64,000 bases of DNA from Sporichthyaceae bacterium (GTDB lineage: Bacteria; Actinomycetota; Actinomycetes; Sporichthyales; Sporichthyaceae): positions 1-64,000 of the forward strand of contig DATASX010000045.1 of NCBI GenBank assembly GCA_036269075.1, given 5' to 3'. Shown here in pieces: positions 1-7,364 of the stretch. The notes below the pieces were generated by a model. The model saw only the letters and a program-made list of their open reading frames with translations, had not been told where the DNA came from and did not search any database. How positions within the stretch are numbered: the stretch's first letter is position 1; every line of letters starts with the position of its first letter. The position numbers and the translations under genes are program-made.

Positions 1-90
1 GTCCTGCAGTTCCTCCTCGTCGCCGGATTCCGCTTCGGTGTCGTGCAGTGCCGCGACCGGATCACCGTCGGCGCCGTCCCTGGTTCCCAT
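1..90 (-). CDS. Partial acidic hypothetical protein (N-terminus only)
   Basis: An open frame starts at an ATG complementary to 88-90 and runs off the left edge, giving 30 residues very rich in Asp and Glu. I see only a weak ribosome site (GGAAG about 14 bases upstream). The composition is typical of acidic N-termini of small actinobacterial proteins, but nothing identifies a family. It may be the start of a real gene or a chance open frame. Confidence 0.35.
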   Translation of the reverse strand, partial: MGTRDGADGDPVAALHDTEAESGDEEELQD

Positions 91-121
91 GCCCGTAGTC
101 TTCCGCTTCGCCCGGTCGCTG

Positions 122-583
122 TCACGACCGCGCGAGCACCGGCGTAAACCTTGTCCACCCGAGTGACCCGCTACCCCGCCGAATCGGGAAGGCCCGCCTC
201 GCCCAGTGCTCGCAGTCGTGCAGACAGAAGCTGTCGCCACGCCGTTCGAGGGTGACCCGCGGGCGTGGCGACGTGGCGATCCTCAGTACCGGACCTGCGC
301 CCCGACGGCGTACGAAAGACGCGTTCTGGTACGAGCAGAGCTTGGGGCCGACCAAGGCCGGGACGTCGCTGAGACATGACGGAGCGTCAGACACCGGGAT
401 GGAGGCCGACGTCGACCCGAAGGCCAACCCGGCACCGCACCCGCATTTCTCGATGTAGTCGGCGATTGTGTGTACTTCCACCGGCAGACCGGCGACCAGC
501 ACTCCCAGTTCCGGCTGGTTTCCGAGCTGCACCCGGGCCTGTCCTCGCCGCAGCGGAACGCACGTAGGGCGAGGGAGCCCCAA
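122..583 (-). CDS. Hypothetical protein, doubtful
   Basis: A 153-residue frame with GC-rich third positions and a plausible amino acid mix, including several cysteines (for example EKCGCGAG near residue 47 and FCLHDCEHW near 118). I recognise no family and no convincing ribosome site. A TGACG-N3-CGTCA palindrome (377-389) lies inside it; every other perfect copy of that palindrome lies outside intact genes, which argues against this frame being coding. It could be a decayed gene. Confidence 0.3.
   Translation of the reverse strand: MGLPRPTCVPLRRGQARVQLGNQPELGVLVAGLPVEVHTIADYIEKCGCGAGLAFGSTSASIPVSDAPSCLSDVPALVGPKLCSYQNASFVRRRGAGPVLRIATSPRPRVTLERRGDSFCLHDCEHWARRAFPIRRGSGSLGWTRFTPVLARS
377..389. 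repeat. TGACG-N3-CGTCA palindrome, copy 1
   Basis: Perfect 5-bp arms around GAG. It is one of six perfect copies (377, 2517, 3740, 16495, 20958, 50482). Near-perfect copies with at most one arm mismatch start at 2423, 5357, 10150, 12272, 44518, 45917 and 47391, and a TGACT/AGTCA variant starts at 44979. Role unknown. Confidence 0.7.
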
Positions 584-615
584 AGCACCCCGGGCCGACT
601 CGGCCGATCGGCGAG

Positions 616-858
616 TTGAAGGCCGTGCCGACGGATGTGCCGTTGATCGTGGCCCTGCACCACCCGCCGTACTCCGCGGACGACCACCGTTCCGGGTCCA
701 CGCGCATGATCAAGGTTTTGGACGAGGCGACCGCGGCGTCGAGTCGGCGGCCGGATCTGGTGATCGCGCGGCACGTGCACAACTACCAGCGGCTGACGCG
801 CACCCTGCGGGCGAGGTCCGGGTGGACGCCGGGTCGAAGCCCTAGGCTCCAGGAGTGA
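616..858 (+). pseudogene. Metallophosphoesterase (purple acid phosphatase-like) C-terminal remnant
   Basis: The frame encodes LIVALHHPPYS near residue 10 and then RPDLVIARHVHNYQRLTR near residue 45. These match the two C-terminal metal-binding blocks of calcineurin-like phosphoesterases, normally H(H)PPY and GHVHNYQR. The N-terminal metal ligands are missing, homology stops after about residue 62, and the Gly of the GHVH motif is Arg. The TTG at 616 is best read as an internal codon rather than a start. The frame runs into the start of the next gene. This is clearly a fragment of a once longer gene. Confidence 0.7.
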
Positions 859-1352
859 GTCGCTACGACGACGTGTATGAGTCGCTGCAGGTCGCCGGCG
901 TGCGCTTCGTCATCGTCGGTGGCATGGCAGTCGTGCTCAGCGGCCATGTGCGCATGACCGTGGACCTGGACCTCGTGGTGGACCTCGCCCCCGAACCGGC
1001 CGCACGCGCGATGCAGTCGCTGACCGGACTCGGGTTGCTCCCCCGAGTCCCCGTCCGGCCCGACGACTTCGCGGACCCGGCCGTGCGCCAGGAGTGGATC
1101 GACACCAAGCACATGCAGGTGCTGTCCTTCCACGACCCGCAACAGCCGGCCCGCGAGGTCGACGTGTTCGTGGCCTACCCGATCGACTTCGAACACTTGC
1201 TCGCGGCCGCCGTACCCACCCGCGTCGGCGACCGGACAGTGCTGGTCGCCTCGATCGAGGACCTGATCACCATGAAGCGCGCAGCCGGCCGCACGCAGGA
1301 CCTCGCCGACATCGAAGCCCTCCAACGGCTCAAGGACCAGGCCGGCCCGTGA
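855..1352 (+). CDS. Nucleotidyltransferase (AbiEii/DUF6036-like)
   Basis: A 165-residue protein beginning at GTG. It shows the minimal nucleotidyltransferase fold: FVIVGGMAVVLSGHVRMT near residues 19-36 followed by DLDLVVDL. This gives the GG...(T/R)xDxD pattern of family members that transfer a nucleotide to a protein or RNA target, as in AbiEii-type and MNT-type systems. A conserved tail (IEDLITMKRAAGR...DLADIEAL) also matches that group, where it forms the helical C-terminus. The stop overlaps the start of the 64-residue gene downstream by 4 bases (GTGA), so the two are translationally coupled. A toxin-antitoxin or defence role is inferred from family, not shown. Confidence 0.82.
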   Translation: MSRYDDVYESLQVAGVRFVIVGGMAVVLSGHVRMTVDLDLVVDLAPEPAARAMQSLTGLGLLPRVPVRPDDFADPAVRQEWIDTKHMQVLSFHDPQQPAREVDVFVAYPIDFEHLLAAAVPTRVGDRTVLVASIEDLITMKRAAGRTQDLADIEALQRLKDQAGP

Positions 1353-1543
1353 CCGAACCGACATGGGAGGCAGCCACCTTCGAGGGGGCAGCTGAGGCAC
1401 AGGCCGCCGCGGTCGCGGCGCTGACCCCCACCCAGCGCGTTGAACTGCTCGAGCAGCTGCTGGAGATCGCACTGACCTCCGGGGCCCTGCAACGCTCGCG
1501 CCAGCAGAAGCAACTGGCCCTCGACCAGCTCTGGACGAACTGA
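1349..1543 (+). CDS. Small coupled partner of the nucleotidyltransferase
   Basis: A 64-residue, Ala/Glu/Gln-rich and probably all-helical protein beginning at GTG inside the upstream stop codon. It contains LTPTQRVELLEQLLEIALTS near residue 27 and a basic Gln-rich tail. It has no catalytic motif. Tight overlap with a nucleotidyltransferase gene is the layout of two-gene toxin-antitoxin or modification modules, so a partner, target or regulator role is likely. I do not recognise the family. Confidence 0.72.
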   Translation: MTEPTWEAATFEGAAEAQAAAVAALTPTQRVELLEQLLEIALTSGALQRSRQQKQLALDQLWTN

Positions 1544-1806
1544 CCCCACCCCGGCGGTCCCGCCGGCCGCCGCCGCCGTAACGGCGTGCTCACCACAACC
1601 GGCCGCGGACGAACCGCCCGAGGGGACGTCGATGCCTCACTCGGCGCCGGGACCCGATCGCCGTCGGCGACGAGGAGTTCGTCGACACGTGGGTCGCCAT
1701 GGTGGTGGGCCAGTTGCCCCAGACCTGAACCGTCGCCGAGTGCGGTCTGGGCAGGCCCTACCGTAAGGGTCCACGGGATCCGGTCGGATCGAGACGAGGG
1801 CAGCCG

Positions 1807-2187
1807 ATGGTGATGCCGCGGTGGGTTGCGCGGGCCAACCGGGTAACGGTGAACCCGATCGCCCGACACCTTGCACCGCGGGCTCCCGGCATGGGTGTGA
1901 TCGTGCACCGGGGTTCGAGGTCCGGACGCGAGTACCGCACCCCCGTGTTCGCGATCGCCACCGCAGACGGTTACGTGTTCGCCCTGGCCTACGGGTCCCG
2001 CGTGGACTGGCTGCGCAACCTCCGCGCGGCAGGAGGCGCTGAACTTCGTGCCCGCGGCCGGACCGTGCACCTGAGCGACCCGCGCATCCTGGGACCCGAG
2101 CGGGGACGCGACCTGCCGTGGGTCGCGCGCCTGCTGTTCACCCTCATCGGGGTCCGCGAGTACCTGGAGACCACCGCAGTCCGCTGA
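1807..2187 (+). CDS. F420-dependent nitroreductase (DDN/DUF385 family)
   Basis: A 126-residue split-barrel flavin/deazaflavin protein of the DDN family, which uses reduced F420 to reduce quinones or nitro compounds. Diagnostic segments are PGMGVIVHRGSRSGREYRTP (about residues 28-47), then VFALAYGSRVDWLRNLRAAG (57-76) and a basic RARGR turn. Length is usual for the family. The ATG start at 1807 has only a weak upstream purine tract. It is monocistronic here, between a remnant region and a long spacer. Confidence 0.83.
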   Translation: MVMPRWVARANRVTVNPIARHLAPRAPGMGVIVHRGSRSGREYRTPVFAIATADGYVFALAYGSRVDWLRNLRAAGGAELRARGRTVHLSDPRILGPERGRDLPWVARLLFTLIGVREYLETTAVR

Positions 2188-2516
2188 CCTACGGGCGCGC
2201 ACTGCCTCTGCCGGCAGGCAGTCGAGCAGGTCGTGGTGAAGTCGGGCCCAGGCGCCGGTCGATGGGGATTGGGGGTCCAGGGTCGGCGGAGTAGCGGAGG
2301 CCCGAGCAGCCCGCTTCCCGCGGTCAACACCGCCACCACTGCCCTGGGTTGCGCGCTTTGCCTCAGCCGGTGCAGATGTATCACCTCGGCTTGGCCATGC
2401 GCGAGGCCAGGCAGGTCGAATCTGACGCTACGTAAGTGCTGCGGCTTTCTCGCCGGGGGGCCGGCTGGCTGGACGAGTACGAGGTGTTGCGGCCGGCGGG
2501 AGCAGCCCTGTGGATC

Positions 2517-2529
2517 TGACGGTCCGTCA
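2517..2529. repeat. TGACG-N3-CGTCA palindrome, copy 2
   Basis: Perfect arms around GTC. The plus-strand TGA closes a short open frame that looks like a lost gene end. Confidence 0.7.
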
Positions 2530-2698
2530 TGGCTCGGGTGAAGCAGGCCATTGCACCATTCCTGGGAGGCGACCCGACGATCGCGAACGGCAGCGCCAAC
2601 GGTCCGATGGCTGCCGCAGCCGCACCGATTTCGACCGAATCGTTAACCTTGTCGGCCTTTTCATCCGACTGATCCTGGGCGATCCTCATCGCATGGAC

Positions 2699-2714
2699 TA
2701 CCGACCGGTCGGTA
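2699..2714. promoter_or_regulatory. Candidate TetR-family operator
   Basis: A perfect 16-bp palindrome, TACCGACCGGTCGGTA, 64 bp upstream of the glycine-rich secreted protein gene. ACCGACCGGTCGGT is a common form of TetR-regulator operator in actinobacteria. No TetR gene is in this window, so any regulator acts in trans. Confidence 0.5.
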
Positions 2715-2778
2715 AGTCAGTCGGGTTGAGGCATTACACGGCGCGACCGGGCCGGGTGCCGACAGGAAGGAAACGAGA

Positions 2779-3090
2779 ATGAATCTGCGTCGGAGCAGTA
2801 TGTCGGCCGGTCGACTGGCCGCTGCCTTTGTGTTGACCGGTGCCGCGTTGGCTGCCGGCGTCGGCACTGCAGGTGCGGCCACGGTGCCCAGCCAGGCCGT
2901 GACAGCGATGGTTCCGGCCAACCACCACGACGGTGGCGGCGGGCACTACCGCGGCGGCGGTGGCGGGCACTTCCGCGGTGGCGGCGGGCACTACCGCGGA
3001 GGCGGTGGCTACTACGGCGGTGGCTACGACGGCGGTTGCAACCCGTACTACTACGGCTACTACGACCTCGACAACCCCACCTGCGACTGA
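2779..3090 (+). CDS. Secreted Gly/His/Tyr-rich repeat protein
   Basis: A 103-residue protein with a strong ribosome site (GGAAGGAAA before ATG). A Sec signal peptide spans about residues 1-34: basic start, hydrophobic LAAAFVLTGAALAAG, then an Ala-rich cleavage region ending near GAA. The mature part is dominated by imperfect repeats of GGGGHYR and GGGGHFR and ends in a Tyr-rich segment with two cysteines (GCNPYYYGYY ... PTCD). Such proteins are extracellular or wall-associated, and His/Tyr-Gly repeats often bind metal or self-associate; that is inference. A TetR-like palindrome lies upstream and a strong hairpin follows the stop. Confidence 0.85.
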   Translation: MNLRRSSMSAGRLAAAFVLTGAALAAGVGTAGAATVPSQAVTAMVPANHHDGGGGHYRGGGGGHFRGGGGHYRGGGGYYGGGYDGGCNPYYYGYYDLDNPTCD

Positions 3091-3124
3091 CCGACCCTCG
3101 ACCAGGCTCTACGCATCACCGGCA

Positions 3125-3163
3125 GACGCGGGCACCGGCGGGAAATCCGCCGGTGCCCGCGTC
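3125..3163 (+). terminator. Strong hairpin, likely terminator
   Basis: Perfect 17-bp GC-rich arms (GACGCGGGCACCGGCGG and its complement) with a 5-base loop, starting 35 bases after the secreted-protein stop. There is no T-run, as is common for actinobacterial terminators. Confidence 0.7.
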
Positions 3164-3424
3164 CGGCCAGGTCGGCCGATCCTGGACCGATGCAGTCGGT
3201 TGTCGTCGAACGACGTGCCGAACCCGACCGGGCGCCGACCCGTCCGCGCATCGAGATGGAACCGGTCCTGCACACGTGGCAACGGGCGAACAGTGCCTGC
3301 CCGATCCGTGCCGGACCAGGTGCAGGACCGAAAGCCGGATCGCGAGCCTGATCGTGAGGTCGTCGGCCTCGGCCCGATCACCTGCCGGCCGGGCGCACCC
3401 GGCACATCGGCGCCGCGTGACCGT

Positions 3425-3541
3425 TCAGGGCTTACGGCGCCGGCGGCGGCCGGCACGCCAACCGAACCGCAGCCCGATCCGCAACAGCAACATCACGACG
3501 ACCACCCAGCCGGCGGAATGACCCGCACCGCTGTGCAACAT
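3425..3541 (-). CDS. Possible small membrane peptide
   Basis: From an ATG complementary to 3539-3541 the frame gives 38 residues: a short polar start, one hydrophobic helix (AGWVVVVMLLLRIGLRFGW) and a tail with five consecutive arginines. This single-pass, positive-inside pattern is unlikely to arise by chance in antisense GC-rich DNA, but no homologue or ribosome site is evident. Confidence 0.3.
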   Translation of the reverse strand: MLHSGAGHSAGWVVVVMLLLRIGLRFGWRAGRRRRRKP

Positions 3542-3739
3542 CCGGTCCACCCCCGCAGACGGTCCGGGACCCGAGCCCGCGCCGCCGGGACAAAGCCTCC
3601 TCCCCCGGCACCACCGGGGAGAATCGGGCAAACGTCGGACATCCGGTCTCATCCCTTCGGACACCGCGGGGACGTCCGGCCGGCACAAATCTGATGCCCG
3701 ATCAGTCACGGTCGACCACCTGTACTGTCCACCGTCGAC

Positions 3740-3752
3740 TGACGCAGCGTCA
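3740..3752. repeat. TGACG-N3-CGTCA palindrome, copy 3
   Basis: Perfect arms around CAG, in non-coding spacer. Confidence 0.7.
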
Positions 3753-4111
3753 CCAAACCCTGGCACCTGGGCGTGTCCCCACCCCGCCCGGGAGGGCACG
3801 GCCCGAGGCGGACGTGCGTCACCGTTCGCGCAAGCCAATGGATTCCCTCGTGTGGACCGCCGGAGGCTGACCCGAGGTCCGGTCGGTCCAGCCGAAGCGA
3901 CCGGTGAACCGATCCCCGCACCCTCCACCCGGTACCTCGACGGCTGCGGCGATCCCCGAGCGTTCCGGTGACGGGCCCTCAGATCGCATCCGACTCCCGC
4001 CGAGGAGTCGCGTCCGGCACAGGCTCGCACCTTCGGTAAAACCTGGGCGGGCCGGGGCGGGCGCTGCTAACTTCTCGGTGACCGAGCTTGGACAACGAGG
4101 AGGTGGTACCC

Positions 4112-4162
4112 GTGAACGAATCGACGTGGGTGCTCCCCAGCGGGATCACGGTCGGACGATAG
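4112..4162 (+). CDS. 16-residue leader peptide
   Basis: A GTG preceded by an excellent ribosome site (GAGGAGG, 7 bases away) opens a frame of only 16 codons, reading VNESTWVLPSGITVGR and then TAG. A hairpin (4169-4196) follows at once, and then the hydrolase gene. The arrangement resembles a translated leader controlling a downstream hairpin. The short frame has no run of one amino acid, so the signal it might sense is not obvious. It could instead be the 5' stub of a lost gene. Confidence 0.45.
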   Translation: MNESTWVLPSGITVGR

Positions 4163-4168
4163 GTCGTC

Positions 4169-4196
4169 CGGGAGCGCCATCCCAGCAGCGCTCCCG
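4169..4196 (+). promoter_or_regulatory. Leader hairpin before the hydrolase gene
   Basis: Arms CGGGAGCGC and GCGCTCCCG (perfect 9 bp) with a 10-base loop begin 6 bases after the leader stop codon. They end against the purine-rich ribosome site (GAAAGG, 4196-4201) of the next gene. It could act as an attenuator or occlude the ribosome site. Confidence 0.5.
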
Positions 4197-4208
4197 AAAG
4201 GCACGACC

Positions 4209-4952
4209 ATGCGATTCACCTCCGAACAGCCCCTCGAGGACGGCGTCCTCGAACGCGGATTCACCCTCGGCGAGATCCCCGGCATCCTCTGGACGCCCGG
4301 CCCCGCACCCGCTCCGGCCCCACTGGTCCTGCTCGGCCACCCCGGCGGACTGCGAAAGATGTACCCCCGGCTCGCGGCCCGGGCCCGGCACGCCGCCACG
4401 GAATACGGCTTCGCCGCGGCCACCATCGAGCTGCCCGGCAGCGGTGACCGGCCCCGTTCGGCCGACGCCGAGCAGGCCCGCGCCGACCTGCGCGCGGCGC
4501 TGGCGACCGGCCACCCGGTCGCGGAGATCGTCGAACGGCTCGTCCTCCCGCTGGTCGAGACGGCGGTCCCGGAATGGCAGGCCACCCTGGATGCCCTCCT
4601 TTCGCTGCCCGACATCGGCGGCCCGGTCGGGTATTCAGGCGGTGTGATCGCCATCGGCATCCGGCTGGCGCTCGTCGAGCCGCGCGTCGTCGCCGCCGCT
4701 CTGTTCGCCGGAAGCTTCGTACCCCGCGCCATGTACGAGGAAGCCCGGCAGGTCACCATTCCCCTGCACGTCCTGCTGCAGTGGGACGACGAAGGCAACG
4801 ACCGGCAAGGGGCCCTGGACCTGTTCGACGCCTTCGGGTCGCAGGCGAAGACGCTGCACGCCAATCTGGGCGGGCACACCGGCGTCCCGGCTTTCGAGGG
4901 GGAGGACACCGCCCGGTTCCTCGCCCGGCACCTGCGCCGGCTGCCGGGATGA
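4209..4952 (+). CDS. Alpha/beta hydrolase (dienelactone hydrolase-like)
   Basis: A 247-residue cytoplasmic hydrolase. After a beta strand with LVLLGHPGG (oxyanion region, near residue 40) it carries the nucleophile elbow GYSGG (Ser near 144), a late acidic segment LLQWDDEGND (near 195) and the catalytic His context NLGGHTGVP (near 223). This is the standard Ser-Asp-His order. Length suits small serine esterases. The substrate cannot be told from sequence. A leader peptide and hairpin precede it. Confidence 0.85.
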   Translation: MRFTSEQPLEDGVLERGFTLGEIPGILWTPGPAPAPAPLVLLGHPGGLRKMYPRLAARARHAATEYGFAAATIELPGSGDRPRSADAEQARADLRAALATGHPVAEIVERLVLPLVETAVPEWQATLDALLSLPDIGGPVGYSGGVIAIGIRLALVEPRVVAAALFAGSFVPRAMYEEARQVTIPLHVLLQWDDEGNDRQGALDLFDAFGSQAKTLHANLGGHTGVPAFEGEDTARFLARHLRRLPG

Positions 4953-5027
4953 CAAAGCCCGTCGCGTGAGCCGGGGAATCTCGTCAGGAACCAGTCAGTG
5001 CTGACTAATCCGGGAACGCGGCGACAC

Positions 5028-5174
5028 CTACGTGCTCCGGTAGGCATCGGACCGGTGTCGATAGAGCGACCCCGACAGTTCGCTCCTGTTCGTCGACCCA
5101 GCCGCGTCCACGTACCTGGACAGGTTCGCCTTCACGTCCGCCAACGGCTCAATCGTCATGACCATAATTGTCAT
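5028..5174 (-). pseudogene. Phd/YefM antitoxin N-terminal remnant
   Basis: The frame starting at 5174 (further in-frame ATGs at 5165 and 5159) reads MTIEPLADVKANLSRYVD, the conserved DNA-binding N-terminus of Phd/YefM antitoxins. After about 24 residues similarity is lost (AAGSTNRSELSG...), and the rest of the antitoxin and any toxin gene are missing. A near-perfect palindrome overlaps the start, as expected for an autoregulated antitoxin. Truncated and probably non-functional. Confidence 0.65.
5158..5174. promoter_or_regulatory. Operator-like palindrome at the antitoxin start
   Basis: ATGACCATAATTGTCAT pairs at 7 of 8 positions around a central base and covers the alternative start codons. 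Phd/YefM-type antitoxins bind such AT-rich palindromes. Confidence 0.45.
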
Positions 5175-5698
5175 CACGAACTCGGGTGTGAAAAGGGTGG
5201 GTTCTGCGCCTCGCGGAGCGGGCAGAGTGCACAGGACCGCACACCGGCGGGCCTTGCAGAACCCGACAGCAGGTCCTCGTCGGTTGTGCGGGGCCCTGCG
5301 GCGTGGCGGCAAGGTCGGGAACCACCTCACAGGCGCGAACGCGCAGCGACCTGTTTCTGACTCTACGTCAGGTGGTGTCGTGCGCTTGCCGCGCGGGTCG
5401 TCCGAGAAGCGCCCGCGGATCTGGGGTGCGGTGCGGGGTGATGACGGTCCGGGGACGGGTGGGTGAACAAGGGCGAGTCACCGTCGCCCGGGCGTCGCTC
5501 GGGTGAGGATCCCCGGATCGGCTTCTGCAACAGGGAAAGATGGGGGTTCGTTGTGGTGACGGTGAAGGGGTCCGGGAAGCATGTGTTCGCCCGTAAGCGG
5601 CCGGCGTGGGCCGGAACACGGTGGCGGCAAGCTCGCCGCGCGACACCCACTACCGGGACCTGCCCGAGGCGACCCGGAAGGCGCCGTTCCGGCTGGAT

Positions 5699-5758
5699 CA
5701 CGTAAGGCCCAGGTCGTCCGACGCTGGTTCGGCGCCGTGCGACCTGGATCCTTACGTG
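5699..5758. repeat. Long imperfect inverted repeat
   Basis: CACGTAAGG-CC-CAGGTCG at 5699-5716 pairs with CGACCTG-GAT-CCTTACGTG at 5740-5758, leaving a loop of about 23 bases. It lies in non-coding sequence. It may be a terminator, the end of a vanished element, or a structured RNA. Confidence 0.5.
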
Positions 5759-5909
5759 TGTTCGGGCGGTGAGCGGAATGGTCTCCCGTTCATCGAGACG
5801 CTGGACAAGGCTGAGTCATGCACACCTTGCGTGTGACCCGACACCGCGTGGCACGTCTTAGCTGTTGCGCCCCGGGTGAGTTGGCTGAGTCCAGCGTCGG
5901 TAGCAAGCG

Positions 5910-6476
5910 TTACGCGCGCTGCAGCTGCCGGGCGGTCACGCGGATCTGCCCGGCGTCGGTCTGGGCCTGCTGGGCCTGGTTGTGGGCCTGCATGGCCTGG
6001 TCCTCGGCCTGCTGGGCCTCATGGTTGGCCTGATCAGCGCGCTCCTGGGCGCTCTGGGCCCGCTGGTTGGCCTGCTGCGCGTCGTTCTGCGCCTGCTGCA
6101 GCTGGGTTTGGGCCTGTTGCGCCTGCCCCTGGGCCTGCTGGGCGCGCTGGTTGGCCTGCTGGGCCTCGCTTTGCGCCTGCTGGGCCTGGTTGTGCGCCTG
6201 CTGCAGCTGGATCTGAGTCTGCTGCACCTGCCCCTGGGCCTGCTGCGCCTGGTTCTGCGCCTCGCGGGCTTGGTTCTGCGCCTGCTGCGCCGCACCACGG
6301 GCATGCTGGGCCAGCTGCCGTGAGCCCTGCGCATCCTGCTGCGCCTGCCGGCACTGGTCCTCTACCCGCTGCAGGTCGCGCTGCAGTTCGCTGGTCGCCA
6401 TGCGGACCAACGTGCTCTCGTCATGACCCCGGTCGTCCCGGTCGGTGGACTGCTTCGTGGACTGTGGAGAAGTCAT
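5910..6476 (-). CDS. Gln/Ala-rich coiled-coil repeat protein
   Basis: A 188-residue protein with a clear ribosome site (GAGGTAA before ATG). After a polar, charged N-terminus of about 30 residues, nearly the whole protein is an uninterrupted run of seven-residue units such as AQNQAQQ, AHNQAQQ and ANQRAQQ. This predicts a single long alpha-helical coiled coil built almost only from Gln and Ala with few charged residues. There is no signal peptide or membrane segment. The DNA carries matching 21-base repeats, so the gene can lengthen or shorten by slippage. Function unknown; a structural rod or scaffold is the simplest guess. Confidence 0.8.
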   Translation of the reverse strand: MTSPQSTKQSTDRDDRGHDESTLVRMATSELQRDLQRVEDQCRQAQQDAQGSRQLAQHARGAAQQAQNQAREAQNQAQQAQGQVQQTQIQLQQAHNQAQQAQSEAQQANQRAQQAQGQAQQAQTQLQQAQNDAQQANQRAQSAQERADQANHEAQQAEDQAMQAHNQAQQAQTDAGQIRVTARQLQRA

Positions 6477-7217
6477 GCCGGTTACCTCATTCTGTTTGAT
6501 TTATTGTTTGCTGATTCCGGACAGATCGCGATCAACATCGCGACGCACTGTGCGGCGGGCGCGGGATCATCCGTTTGTCAGGAGACACGGTCCCGGCGGC
6601 CACTAGCCTCGCGCAGACGATTTATAGACCCGCCAGGTATCTGCACGCCACCCTGGAGATGACCAATCGTAAATCGTCCCCGCACCGGTCAGTGGATTCA
6701 TCACCATCACCACCTCCCGACACGGGGCCGAAACCCCACCGACATGGCGAACTCCTCGAGGTTGAGCGCGCAGCTAAACTTTCTGACGCGGTCTCACCAT
6801 GCTGATCTGGCGGAGCAAAGTCGATATCTCCGGACCGCGGACTTTCACGCATCGTCCTGATGATCTGTCAGCCAGAAGGTTGTTTCGGGTCCTTGCGACC
6901 ACCTTGCCAACCGCCTGGCTGGGCCAACCGAACCTGGTCCGCCCGGCTGGATGCGCTTCTGCACCCCGACGTGTGTGTTCTGCAGCCTCTTGACCGAAGC
7001 CACAACCACACGACGCTGAATGTCCTCGACGACGTGGCTTACCCGCTCACGAACAAGGCGTTCCGCGAGCCGCGTCCCGGTGTCTCGCCCGGCCCTTGAT
7101 CGGACTGATACTCGCGCTCATTGCCGCGAGTTGTTGCCGTGGTCATCCGTGATATCCGAAAAAGCTCCGATCTGACATGGTGAATACTTTTAGGAATACG
7201 GAAGATTCTGTGGACCC
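6477..7217. other. Spacer with lower GC content
   Basis: About 740 bases with AT-richer patches (for example 6495-6520), unlike most of the window. I see no supported gene. The first 60 bases probably hold the promoter of the coiled-coil gene. Confidence 0.4.
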
Positions 7218-7364
7218 GTGAATCTTTATCCGCTGCCGAACGACGTCGACCTGTTCAAGGCCAACGGGGACAGAATCCTCACGCCAAGTCGTCCGGGGTC
7301 TGGGAACGATTACAGATTCACCCTGTACCGCAGACTGCGCGGCCGTCAAGACAATAGCCAATGA
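7218..7364 (+). CDS. Small hypothetical protein, 48 residues
   Basis: A GTG-started frame with a natural-looking composition: NLYPLPNDVDLFKANGDRIL, later NDYRFTLYRRLRGRQDNSQ. No clear ribosome site and no known family. It may be a small gene or the 3' end of a lost one. Confidence 0.3.
   Translation: MNLYPLPNDVDLFKANGDRILTPSRPGSGNDYRFTLYRRLRGRQDNSQ

Larger units (their letters stand above)
2188..2778. other. Long spacer with palindromes and a possible gene 3' end
   Basis: No intact gene. Two TGACG-type palindromes (2423-2435, one mismatch; 2517-2529, perfect) flank about 80 bp. The plus frame between them ends in AGWLDEYEVLRPAGAALWI, and its stop codon (2517-2519) is part of the second palindrome, as if the 3' end of a lost gene remains. 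A TetR-type palindrome follows at 2699-2714. Confidence 0.5.
3164..4111. other. Spacer, mostly featureless
   Basis: About 950 bases with no convincing gene apart from a possible 38-residue membrane peptide (3425-3541, minus) and a perfect TGACG palindrome (3740-3752). Other open frames here are Arg/Pro-rich and look like out-of-frame GC-rich sequence. Confidence 0.5.
4953..5909. other. Eroded spacer with antitoxin remnant and inverted repeats
   Basis: No intact gene. It contains a perfect 14-bp palindrome (4993-5006, AGTCAG-TG-CTGACT), a Phd/YefM remnant with operator-like palindrome, one TGACG-type palindrome with one mismatch (5357-5369) and a long inverted repeat (5699-5758). Confidence 0.5.

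Noticed and set aside
2381-2689. A 102-codon minus-strand frame
   Set aside because: Only the first 50 codons look natural and the frame crosses two palindromes; no start signal.
5463-5836. Possible protein-coding patches with transposase-like feel
   Set aside because: Frames are short, shift repeatedly and match no transposase motif that I can name.
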